Shown one piece after another: positions 7,485 through 15,532 of a stretch of 22,709 nucleotides of DNA. Under the pieces are notes generated by a model. The model saw nothing but the letters and a program-made list of their open reading frames with translations. It made no database searches and was not told the origin of the DNA. Position numbers and translations under genes: made by a program. How positions within the stretch are numbered: position 1 is the first letter of the stretch; each line of letters opens with the position of its first letter. Source of the DNA: MGR-bin208 sp043779285 (GTDB lineage: Bacteria > Bacteroidota > Bacteroidia > Chitinophagales > Chitinophagaceae); assembly GCA_043779285.1 (NCBI GenBank), contig JAYWEL010000146.1, positions 1 through 22,709 on the forward strand. Direction: 5' to 3'.

Positions 7485-7877
7485 ATGAAAAAGAAAATAC
7501 TTTTCGTTTGTATTGAAAACAGTAACCGAAGCCAGATGGCACAGGCTTTTGCTACCATTTTTGGAAAAGAAAATCTGATAGCCTTTAGTGCAGGCAGCAA
7601 TCCTTCCGGATTAATAAATCCGAAAGCCATTGAGGCTATGAAGGAATTGAATTATGATCTGTCCACGCATGATTCTAAGTCGTTAAAAGACGTTGAATCG
7701 TTTGCTCCTTTTGATGCAGTTATTACGGTGGGCTGTGGTGATGCCTGTCCCTGGATGCCGGCCAAACAATTTATTGACTGGCAAATTCCTGATCCCAGAA
7801 ATATGGATAAGCAGGATTTCAATGAGGTGAGAGATTTGATAAAAGAAAAGGTTAATGAATTGCTGAAAATTCTTTGA
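7485..7877 (+). CDS. arsC: Thiol-dependent arsenate reductase (LMW phosphatase fold)
   Basis: Reduces arsenate to arsenite, giving ArsM its substrate. The 130-residue protein has the CX5R phosphatase loop VCIENSNRSQMA (C9, R15), the general acid D103 in DWQIPDPRN, and two more redox cysteines, C84 and C88, in VGCGDACPWMP. The three-cysteine relay identifies an arsenate reductase rather than a plain tyrosine phosphatase. The short CX3C spacing resembles the GCGDxCP class, so the electron donor could be thioredoxin or another thiol system. It is 104 bp after arsM, and its stop is 8 bp from the end of the convergent ChaN-like pseudogene. Confidence 0.9.
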   Translation: MKKKILFVCIENSNRSQMAQAFATIFGKENLIAFSAGSNPSGLINPKAIEAMKELNYDLSTHDSKSLKDVESFAPFDAVITVGCGDACPWMPAKQFIDWQIPDPRNMDKQDFNEVRDLIKEKVNELLKIL

Positions 7878-7885
7878 TCTGTTAA

Positions 7886-8740
7886 TCAGTACGTGGTAGT
7901 CATATCCTCATCTACACAAATAATATAATTAGCCTTTTTTTTATTTTCTTTTGAAAGTTTTTTATTACTTGCCTGCGATACGGTTGTGATAGTTGCATAA
8001 GCGAGTCCGGGTTGGTCCTTTTTTAAATACCATAGTATTCCTTCAAAATTATCGGAATGATAAGCCCCGTTGAAATGTAAGGACAAAGAACCTTTCACAT
8101 GATTTTTTAAAATAAAATAAGCCATCGTTGCATCTTTGCTGGCTTGGGCTTTGGCTAAATTCGGTGTTCCATGCCCACCCATCATTTTAATAATATTTAC
8201 ATAGCCGGGAAGTTCTGCATCATATCTGATTGGCAAAGGAGCAATCCATGTTTTTTCCAAAACGGTTAGTGTATCCAACACTTCAAACCCTCCTTTATTT
8301 ACCATTGCAGCATATCGCCTTGGAATATTTGTAGCTATGAATGGTGCTTTTATTTTTTTAGCAAAATTTACCAGTGGTGCATAATCTGTTTTATAATTAT
8401 TCCACAATCTTGCTGAAGAATCGAGACCCTTTGCAGAAATTTTATCTGCCAGATAATTATTTAATGCTTGTTGATTATCTGTTTAAAACATTTCGGCTCC
8501 AAAGATCATTTCCCGGCTTTTACTTAAATCCTTTGATACTTCCAGTTGCAACTAGTGCGATATAGGATTGTTATGAAATTCGCCAAAAAGAACAATATCT
8601 TTTTTTGAAATATCCTTCATCATCTTTTCATACGAAACCTTTTTTCCTTTTGCATTATACAAAACATATGCAGACTTTGATTGGGCAAATAAAAATTGAC
8701 AAACAAAAAACAGGGTCAGAAAACTTATTGACTTGTACAT
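7886..8740 (-). pseudogene. ChaN-family lipoprotein gene inactivated by two in-frame stops
   Basis: One reverse frame encodes a nearly full ChaN/haem-binding-uptake (Tiki superfamily) protein: a signal peptide (MYKSISFLTLFFVCQFLFAQ), then VLFGEFHNNPISH, an AEMF block, ARLWNNYKTDYAPLV, ATNIPRRYAA, and GGHGTPNLAKAQASKDATMA. Two nonsense codons interrupt it without any frameshift. The first is TAG at 8552-8554, where the family has Trp after the Ser-His pair. The second is TAA at 8483-8485, where Glu follows EMF. They lie 23 codons apart, and the frame is otherwise intact to the TAG-terminated region at 7886, suggesting recent inactivation. Start chosen at 8740 (an ATG at 8761 is also possible). 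It follows nadA by about 34 bp. The 3' part could be expressed only from an internal start. Confidence 0.85.
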
Positions 8741-8774
8741 ACCTAAAAAATTAATATTCAAATTAAGTAAAAGC

Positions 8775-9779
8775 TTATAAACCGGCCAGTTTACTTATTT
8801 CCATCATTCTATCAATCGGTTTTTTTGCCGCAAGCCTTAAACGCTCCTCCATCAAAATTTCCGGCTCTTCGTATTCCATAGCCAGATAAATTTTTTCCAA
8901 CGAATTTAATTTCATGTGCGGACAATCATTGCATGCACAATTATTATTGGGTGGCGCCGGGATAAATGTTTTATTCGGACTGGCTTTCATCATCTGATGC
9001 AGGATACCCGTCTCTGTGGCGACAATAAATTCCTGACAACTATCTTGCTTCGAATAATTTAATAACCCGGTAGTACTGCCAATAAAATCAGCTAATTGTA
9101 AAATAGGTTCTTCACATTCCGGGTGTGCAATAATCTTTGCTTGCGGATGCCTGACTTTTAGTTTGGTTATTTTTTGCAAACTGAATATTTCATGCACCAT
9201 ACAAGCACCATTCCACAATAACATATCCCTGCCAGTGACTTTGTTGATATATGCTCCAAGGTTTCTATCTGGCGCAAAAATTATTTTTTGTTCATTTGCA
9301 AAACTTTCCACAATATATTTTGCATTCGTACTGGTGCAAATTACATCACTCAATGCTTTTACTTCTGCACTGCAGTTAATATAAGTCACCACCACATGAT
9401 CGGGATTATTTTCGCGGAATTTTTTAAATAAACCCGGAGGGCAGCTATCGCTCAATGAGCATCCAGCATGCAAATCCGGAATGACAACTTTCTTTGATGG
9501 GTTTAAAATTTTGGCAGTTTCTGCCATGAAATGTACACCGGCAAAAACAATCATATCGGCATTTGTTTTTTCTGCTTCTTGAGCCAATCCAAGGCTGTCG
9601 CCAATATAATCAGCTACATCCTGAATATCCGGTTCCTGATAGTAGTGAGCAAGGATTACCGCATTTTTTTCTTTTTTCAATCGCTCAATGGCAGCAAACA
9701 AATCCAATGAAGGATCAATTGCAATATCCAGAAACCCCTTTTCCGATAATTTATTTTTTGCCTCGTCGATGCTTACCAT
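8775..9779 (-). CDS. nadA: Quinolinate synthase A
   Basis: Condenses iminoaspartate with dihydroxyacetone phosphate to quinolinate in de novo NAD synthesis, using a [4Fe-4S] cluster. The 335 residues cover the three pseudo-repeated domains: AHYYQEPDIQDVADYIGDSL near residue 45, then VHFMAETAKILNP, LHAGCSLSDSC with C107, TYINCSAEVKA, the Asp-Arg-Asn-Leu-Gly block, NGACMVHE with C193, and a C281/C283/C286 cluster (CACNDCPHM). One Cys from each of the three regions should ligate the cluster. ATG at 9779 was preferred over an in-frame TTG 24 bases upstream. It reads away from the AT-rich spacer; the ChaN-like pseudogene follows it. No nadB or nadC is present in the window. Confidence 0.97.
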   Translation of the reverse strand: MVSIDEAKNKLSEKGFLDIAIDPSLDLFAAIERLKKEKNAVILAHYYQEPDIQDVADYIGDSLGLAQEAEKTNADMIVFAGVHFMAETAKILNPSKKVVIPDLHAGCSLSDSCPPGLFKKFRENNPDHVVVTYINCSAEVKALSDVICTSTNAKYIVESFANEQKIIFAPDRNLGAYINKVTGRDMLLWNGACMVHEIFSLQKITKLKVRHPQAKIIAHPECEEPILQLADFIGSTTGLLNYSKQDSCQEFIVATETGILHQMMKASPNKTFIPAPPNNNCACNDCPHMKLNSLEKIYLAMEYEEPEILMEERLRLAAKKPIDRMMEISKLAGL

Positions 9780-9803
9780 GATTCGTTGTTTACAGAATGA
9801 CAA

Positions 9804-10664
9804 TATTACAACTCCTGCTGATAAAAAATGATGATTAATTTTTTGTAAATTCCTGCATACTTAATACAATAGTAATTATATAATACATTATTTTAAATAA
9901 AAAGTTTATTACTATTAGGGCTGTGGATTTGTGTAAAACTCATTTTTAGTTTTCTTTGTCAAAGTTACATACTCACATAAAAAGAAGGATATCCACATAC
10001 TAATTAACAGGAAAATTTAACTATTTAAATTTCGTTTAATCAATACTACTATTGATTTAATAAAATATTGTGGCAAGCTTATTCACAGAAATGATTCCAG
10101 TAAAATGAGGATAACTTAATGATGTATTTTATTTTTGGCGAATGTTAATTAACGTGGATAAACCAGCGTAAAAACACAATGCTATTTTTAGGATTTCAAT
10201 TTCTACCATTTACAATCCTATTATCCTGTTTCATATGCACGTTTCACGACAGGTTATGCACAATATATTTACCCCATTAACATACGCATGTTAAAAACTA
10301 TTTTATTAGTGACTCATTTTTTTCGCAAACACATGATCTATATATTATATAAAGAGGTGAAAGGATAAACAACGTAAATTTTGAAAATGGTTAAATAAGA
10401 GCAGAATGAAAAAATCATTTTCAAACGACAATTATAAAGCAAAGGAATAAAATTAAATGATGGATGTAAAACAGCTAAAGATTCTAATTGAATTGGAAGA
10501 AGTAATGAGCAGATCAAAATGCTTTCTTATAATATTATATAGCGGTTTATATTTTGAGTTTCAAAACACTATGAATTAAAGGGCATTTTGATGGTTTTCC
10601 ACAGTTTGTTGATAAGTCAAATTCCCCTATTTTTGCCATCCTATTTTTAAATTATTATAACATT
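9804..10664. other. Candidate chromosomal replication origin (DnaA-box cluster)
   Basis: An 860-bp AT-rich stretch without a convincing gene lies between the divergent nadA and ppiD genes. It contains four 9-mers that match TTWTNCACA: 9930-9938 (reverse), 10079-10087, 10254-10262 and 10595-10603 (forward). Three more are one base from TTATCCACA: 9989-9997, 10153-10161 (reverse) and 10607-10615 (reverse). A composition-based estimate expects well under one full match here. Extremely AT-rich segments at 9855-9920 and 10020-10070 could serve as unwinding elements. Bacteroidota origins are often distant from dnaA, so lack of dnaA nearby is not against it. A DnaA-titration site is the main alternative. 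Confidence 0.55.
10605..10635 (+). promoter_or_regulatory. Bacteroidota-type sigma-70 promoter for ppiD
   Basis: TTTG at 10605-10608, a 19-base spacer, then TATTTTTG at 10628-10635 matches the group's -33 TTTG and -7 TAnnTTTG consensus with standard spacing. Transcription would begin about 10640, some 25 bases before the ppiD ATG. The -33 region adjoins the DnaA-box-like 9-mer at 10595-10603, so DnaA binding could affect expression. Confidence 0.6.
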
Positions 10665-12812
10665 ATGTCATTAATTCAAGATATCAGAGACAAGTATGCA
10701 AAGTGGGCGGTGGTTGCTATTGCCATTTCTCTACTAGGATTCATTTTAATGGATGCTTTTTCGGGTAAAAGTGGTTCGCTTGGAAAGGATTCAACTAGTA
10801 TTGGTAAAATCAACGGGACAGATATAGATTATATTGAGTTTGAGAAAAAAGTTCAATCTCAGGAAGAATATCAGCAGTCTCAAGGCGGTATGCGTGGCGA
10901 TGAAGGCAGACAGCAAATACTGGAAAGTGTTTGGAACCAGGAAGTGAATGATGTATTAATGAATACAGAATTCAAAATTCTTGGATTAGCTATAGGAAAA
11001 AAAGAGTTGAATGATATTTTATTCGGTAAAAATCCTCCACAAGATTTAGCACAACGTTTCAAGGACCCAACTACAGGAGCTTTTGATGCGGCATCTGCAC
11101 AACAATTTATTAATCAGATTGCAAAAAGCAAAACAGCCGCCGAAAAGCAACAGCTGAACGCATATCTTGGAAATTTGGAATCTATGAGACAAAACGAAAA
11201 ATACAATGCTCTTTTAGCGAACAGCATAAATGTTCCAAAATGGTTGATAGAAAAACAAAATGCCGACAATAGCCAAATTGCAAATATCTCTTATGTTCAA
11301 ATTCCTTACACAAGTGTTCCGGATAGTGCTGCCATTGTTTCGGATAAAGAAATCAATGATTATGTAAGGAAACATAAAAGCGATTTCAAACAAACTGAAT
11401 CAAGAAGCATTTCTTATGTTGTTTTTAATGCGGCACCCACTTCTGCCGATAGTGCAGATACAAAAAACCAGTTAGAACAATTAAAAGAAGAATTTGTTTC
11501 TTCCCCGGATGCAAAAAATTTCCTGGCCCGTTATGGAAGCTCCATTCAGTTTCATGATGCATATGTATCAAAGTCTAAAATACAGGTGCCTGAAAAAGAA
11601 AACATTTTCAGCCTGGCAAAAAATACAGTTTACGGACCGTATGTTGACGGAGCAAGTTACGTAATGGCAAAAATGATTGATGGTAAAATAATGCCCGATT
11701 CGGTTAAAGCAAAACACATTCTTATTCAAACACTCGACCCACAGTCGGGTACAGCAATACTTGCAGACAGTATCGGAAAGAAAAAAATTGACAGCATAGA
11801 GCTGGCTATTAAAAATGGCGCCAGTTTCGATCAGTTGGCAAAAACAATGTCGGATGATAATAAAGGACCCGAAGGTGGTTCTGCTGCAAAAGGCGGAGAC
11901 CTTGGATATTTTGCAAATGGCCAGATGGTTAAAGCATTCAACGATTTTTGTATTGAAGGAAAGAAAGGCGATAGAAAAGTGGTAAAAACAGAATTTGGTT
12001 ATCATTATATAGAAATCACGGATCAAAAGAATTTTGAGCTTTCTTATAAGGTGGCCTATTTCGCCAAACCAATCGTAGCAAGCCAGGAAACAGATAATGC
12101 GGCTAGTAATGAAGCCAATCTATTTGCAGGCGATAGCCGCGATACAAAAGCATTTAATGCAAACTTCGAAAAAACATTGGCCCCGAAAGGAATTAATAAA
12201 TTAGTTGCAACAGATATCAAACCGAACGATTATAATGTATCCGGAATTGGTGCTTCTCGTTTATTTGTTCGGGAAATATACAAAGCAAGCTTGGGCGAAG
12301 TATTACAACCATTCCGTTTAGGTGAACAATATATTGTTGCTGTGTTAACAGAAATTAAAGAAGAGGGTTTGCAAAAGGCAGAAACAGCTAAAGCCGTTGT
12401 TGAACCAATATTGCGTAATAAAAAGAAAGCAGAATTTATTACAAAAAAACTAGGAAATTTTACTTCTTTACAGGCGATTGCAACAGCCGAATCGCAAACC
12501 GTTCAGACCGCAGACAGTATCCGTTTCTCCGGAGCCGGAAATTCTTCATTGGGTTACGAGAATAAAGTAATTGGTGCCACATTTGCTTCTGCTAATAAAG
12601 GAAAGTTGCTAGCACAAGCCATTCCCGGACAGTCGGGCGTTTATATTATACAAGTTAATGAGGTCGGTGCAACACCGGTAGATAATGCTAACGTGGAAAG
12701 TCAGCGCAATTCAGTCCGGATGATGGCAAAACAAAAAGCCATGTATTCTTCACCGGCTGCTGTTTTACGCAAAGCCGCAACCATTAAAGACAACCGGGCA
12801 AGTTTTTATTAA
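10665..12812 (+). CDS. PpiD/SurA-like peptidyl-prolyl isomerase, membrane anchored
   Basis: Periplasmic folding factor tied to the inner membrane, assisting outer-membrane and secreted proteins. The 715 residues start with a short basic segment and one membrane helix (about residues 14-32, WAVVAIAISLLGFILMDAF). A SurA_N/PpiD-like chaperone region follows (40-330). A parvulin domain lies near residues 347-450, with AKHILIQT, a GGSAAKGGDLGYFANGQMV block and FGYHYIEI. A second, more degenerate parvulin-like region may occupy about 540-680 (FRLGEQYIVAVL). The length matches Bacteroidota PpiD proteins. A good promoter precedes it and a strong terminator follows, so it is probably monocistronic. 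Family assignment is solid; the exact clients are unknown. Confidence 0.9.
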   Translation: MSLIQDIRDKYAKWAVVAIAISLLGFILMDAFSGKSGSLGKDSTSIGKINGTDIDYIEFEKKVQSQEEYQQSQGGMRGDEGRQQILESVWNQEVNDVLMNTEFKILGLAIGKKELNDILFGKNPPQDLAQRFKDPTTGAFDAASAQQFINQIAKSKTAAEKQQLNAYLGNLESMRQNEKYNALLANSINVPKWLIEKQNADNSQIANISYVQIPYTSVPDSAAIVSDKEINDYVRKHKSDFKQTESRSISYVVFNAAPTSADSADTKNQLEQLKEEFVSSPDAKNFLARYGSSIQFHDAYVSKSKIQVPEKENIFSLAKNTVYGPYVDGASYVMAKMIDGKIMPDSVKAKHILIQTLDPQSGTAILADSIGKKKIDSIELAIKNGASFDQLAKTMSDDNKGPEGGSAAKGGDLGYFANGQMVKAFNDFCIEGKKGDRKVVKTEFGYHYIEITDQKNFELSYKVAYFAKPIVASQETDNAASNEANLFAGDSRDTKAFNANFEKTLAPKGINKLVATDIKPNDYNVSGIGASRLFVREIYKASLGEVLQPFRLGEQYIVAVLTEIKEEGLQKAETAKAVVEPILRNKKKAEFITKKLGNFTSLQAIATAESQTVQTADSIRFSGAGNSSLGYENKVIGATFASANKGKLLAQAIPGQSGVYIIQVNEVGATPVDNANVESQRNSVRMMAKQKAMYSSPAAVLRKAATIKDNRASFY

Positions 12813-12831
12813 TTGAATCAATACGTTTTTT

Positions 12832-12863
12832 AAAAGCCATCTGCCGCAGGCAGATGGCTTTTT
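12832..12863 (+). terminator. Rho-independent terminator after ppiD
   Basis: A perfect 14-bp stem, AAAAGCCATCTGCC and GGCAGATGGCTTTT, closes a GCA loop and ends in a T-run, 20 bases after the ppiD stop. The A-rich 5' side means it could also terminate reverse transcripts. Confidence 0.93.
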
Positions 12864-12935
12864 GATTTGGTTAAATACCTTTTTCCGTAAACAGCAAAAA
12901 AATATTCTTGTTAACTTTACAGATATTAAAAAAGC

Positions 12936-13442
12936 ATGAGCGACATCATTATCAATAAGGTTTCGGAAAGTAGCTTGGTTACACTGAACCTAGAAAAATA
13001 TTTACCGGAAGCGGAGCTGAGCCAATTCGACCTGAAAGATCACTTGTTTATGAACCTGATTTTGAAAGAGAAAGACTTTAGGGAAGCCATGAAAAATTTG
13101 AACTGGGAAAAATATACGGGCAAATATGTAGCCGTTCATTGCAGCGAGGACGCCATCATACCCGTATGGGCCTATATGTTGGTAGTTGCCTATTTACAGC
13201 CATTTGCAAAAGATGTTTTTTTAGGAAACGAAGAAGAAATGCATAAATATATTTTTCTCAAAAATATAGCTGCAATCAATACAGCCGAATTTACCGATCA
13301 GCGAGTAGTGATAAAGGGTTGCGGCGAAAAACCCATTGGTGATTATGCCTATCTGGAAATTACAAAATTATTAAGGCCGGTTGCCAAGACCATCATGTAT
13401 GGCGAACCCTGCAGCACAGTACCGATTTTTAAAAAAAGATAA
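12936..13442 (+). CDS. DUF2480 family protein
   Basis: A 168-residue cytoplasmic protein of a family found almost only in Bacteroidota; function unknown. Family features visible are the N-terminal INKVSESSLVTLNLEKYLP, the DLKDHLFMNLILKEKDFREAM block, YVAVHCSEDAIIPVWAYML, and a C-terminal stretch with KGCGEKPIGDYAYLEITK. Conserved cysteines (CSED, GCGE and the C-terminal GEPCS) might bind a metal or cofactor, but this is only suggestion. It has no signal peptide or membrane helix. It follows the ppiD terminator and so needs its own promoter. Its stop lies one base from the end of the convergent protease gene. Confidence 0.85.
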   Translation: MSDIIINKVSESSLVTLNLEKYLPEAELSQFDLKDHLFMNLILKEKDFREAMKNLNWEKYTGKYVAVHCSEDAIIPVWAYMLVVAYLQPFAKDVFLGNEEEMHKYIFLKNIAAINTAEFTDQRVVIKGCGEKPIGDYAYLEITKLLRPVAKTIMYGEPCSTVPIFKKR

Positions 13443-13443
13443 A

Positions 13444-14331
13444 CTACTCTTCTTCGTAATATTTTACTTTATGTTCGGTCAGGAACTCCTTGATCACATC
13501 GGCATGAATGCACTGCCCCAAGTGAATAAATGCATAATCAGAAACCTTTTTTATTTTATTATTTATAAGCACTTCTTTATCTACCAGGTCAAAACCAAGA
13601 TGCAAATGTTTGGTTGAAAACTGCATACCATATACCACCCCATTGGCATTAAATAATGGACCACCACTTTGTCCTCTTAAGCCGGGAGTGCTTAACTCAA
13701 TGCCATACATTTTATTGTTTTCTGCCAAAAAACGAGTCACCATTCCTTCAATCGGGAATCGTGGAGAACTACGTATTCCTTCCGAAGTCCAATTAATATC
13801 ATCGGCCTTTTCATCATACATAAAATTGTTGAATTCGGGAAAAGGATAACCTAGCCGGCAAAGAAATTCTCCCTGCAATACCGGTGCATTTTGTTTTTTA
13901 AATTTGGCATAGCCGGTATAAAAAAGTTTAGTAAAACCAGTTAACTGTATAATGGCTAAGTCATAAGTAGGGTGCAAATGCGTTGTAAACCCACCCAACG
14001 TATCCACACAATCAACAAAACTGTTTTTTATCTGAATGATACTTTCTTCAGTGTATTTATATTTCAGTTCAAGTCCTTTCTGAATTTGTTTGAATTTTTT
14101 ATCCGTAAAAAACTTCGTTCGTTCTTTTTTATATTCAAGAAAAAGCTTGTTGATATTATCCGAATTAATCAACAACTCCGCAATATGTTTGCACGTAACA
14201 GCATACCCCTCATCATTAACAAAAAACAAAGTACCTGATGCGGGTACCAGTTTTTTCCCCGCAAAGGTTCTTACAATAGAATGAAGTGGCCTTGTAAATT
14301 GTGCAATTTTTTCAATAGCTTCTGAAAACAT
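13444..14331 (-). CDS. Trypsin-like serine protease (S1 fold)
   Basis: A 295-residue chymotrypsin-fold protease or protease-like protein with an intact triad: H49 in AVTCKHIAELL, D124 in HPTYDLAIIQL, and S222 in LRGQSGGPLFN. The oxyanion-hole Gly-x-Ser-Gly-Gly-Pro pattern is present. The region between His and Asp (about residues 58-118) holds a charged Lys/Glu-rich insertion longer than in DegP. No signal peptide, membrane helix or PDZ domain is visible, so it may act in the cytoplasm. It is the last gene of a reverse gene train, 21 bp after corA. The substrate is unknown. The fold is clear, but no named subfamily was recognised. Confidence 0.82.
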   Translation of the reverse strand: MFSEAIEKIAQFTRPLHSIVRTFAGKKLVPASGTLFFVNDEGYAVTCKHIAELLINSDNINKLFLEYKKERTKFFTDKKFKQIQKGLELKYKYTEESIIQIKNSFVDCVDTLGGFTTHLHPTYDLAIIQLTGFTKLFYTGYAKFKKQNAPVLQGEFLCRLGYPFPEFNNFMYDEKADDINWTSEGIRSSPRFPIEGMVTRFLAENNKMYGIELSTPGLRGQSGGPLFNANGVVYGMQFSTKHLHLGFDLVDKEVLINNKIKKVSDYAFIHLGQCIHADVIKEFLTEHKVKYYEEE

Positions 14332-14352
14332 AATATAGATTAATCGTAAAAA

Positions 14353-15465
14353 TTAATACCAACCTCGTCTACGAAAAATGAAAAGCATCCAACATGGAAT
14401 TGCTAACATGATAAAGACTGCAACATAAAATCCCCAGGTATAATGCTGGTATGGAATAATATCGAAATTCATTCCAAAAATTCCACCAATCACGGTAGCC
14501 GGCGCCATCAAACAGGTTACAATAGCCATCAGCTTCATTACTTCGTTCAACCGAAGGTTCACCTGACTAATATAAAGATCCTGTAAATTCATCACCATAT
14601 CCCGATAGTTTTCAGAAAGGTCGTAAGCCTGTATGATGTGATCATAAACATCTTTATAATATTTTTCGTGACGCTCTTCGAGTAAATCACTATCACTGCG
14701 AAAAAATCCGTTTACCAAATCCCTGACCGGACCAACATTTCTTTTCAATACAATCAATTCTTTGCGTAGTTTATTTATTTTAGCCAATGAACGGGTATTA
14801 CTTTTTCGTATCACTTCTTCTTCCAGCTCTTCGAACTGTTCGCTCAGTTTTTCCATTACTGTAAAGTAGTTGTCAACAATCATATCGAGCAACGTGTAAT
14901 TAAGATAATCAGCACTTCGTTGACGAATCTTACTACCATTTATTTTCAGCCGGACACGGATCGGATCAAACACATCCCGGGCTGCATCTTCCTGAAAACT
15001 GATTACAAAATTCTTACCCAACACAATACTGATCTGTTCGGTTTCTACTTCTTTCGTTAGATCATTAAAATAAAGCATGTTCAACAGGCAAAACAACACC
15101 CCTTCAATTTCTTCCATTTTAGGTCGTTGGTTGATGCTTAAAATATCTTCAGTTACTAACGGATGAATTCCATAATGCTCGCAAACTTGTTCTATATCTG
15201 CTTTTCGCAACCCATCAATATTTAACCAACTTACTAATGAGCTTTCTTTGTAATGAAAAGATTCGCCAATATCGGTAAGTTGGGCTTCGGTTAAATTTTC
15301 TGTGTCATATTCGTACACATAAATCTTTACCTCCCCGGCTTCTTCTCTTTGTGGGATAACGTTGGGATTAAACCGTAAAATCTCTTTGGTTCGCCCTGTT
15401 CCTAATAAAACAGATGGGTATAAATAATCGAGTACTTTTTTGGTACTAAGTTTTTTAACATTCAT
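14353..15465 (-). CDS. corA: CorA-type magnesium/cobalt transporter
   Basis: Pentameric inner-membrane channel for Mg2+ (also Co2+ and Ni2+). The 370 residues comprise an N-terminal cytoplasmic alpha/beta domain, a long helical stalk (about residues 170-310, rich in Glu and Lys), and two C-terminal membrane helices. The signature GMN lies at residues 331-333 (IGGIFGMNFD) after the first helix (MAIVTCLMAPATVIGGIF). The second helix, WGFYVAVFIMLAIPCWMLFI, ends in a basic tail RRRGWY, as in CorA. It lies 67 bp after kdsB in the same direction and 21 bp before the protease gene. Confidence 0.95.
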   Translation of the reverse strand: MNVKKLSTKKVLDYLYPSVLLGTGRTKEILRFNPNVIPQREEAGEVKIYVYEYDTENLTEAQLTDIGESFHYKESSLVSWLNIDGLRKADIEQVCEHYGIHPLVTEDILSINQRPKMEEIEGVLFCLLNMLYFNDLTKEVETEQISIVLGKNFVISFQEDAARDVFDPIRVRLKINGSKIRQRSADYLNYTLLDMIVDNYFTVMEKLSEQFEELEEEVIRKSNTRSLAKINKLRKELIVLKRNVGPVRDLVNGFFRSDSDLLEERHEKYYKDVYDHIIQAYDLSENYRDMVMNLQDLYISQVNLRLNEVMKLMAIVTCLMAPATVIGGIFGMNFDIIPYQHYTWGFYVAVFIMLAIPCWMLFIFRRRGWY

Positions 15466-15532
15466 GTATAGTAAGGTAGTAATACAATTTTAAGGAAGTA
15501 AATAATTCATAAAAAATTTGTTGCAAGCAATA

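Noticed and set aside
8374..8565. Forward open frame over the ChaN-like region
   Set aside because: The reverse frame carries the family sequence with two stops; the forward frame is its shadow.
11568..12026. 152-residue reverse open frame inside ppiD
   Set aside because: It is antisense to the parvulin region of a well-supported gene and has Cys/Phe/His-rich composition typical of shadow frames.
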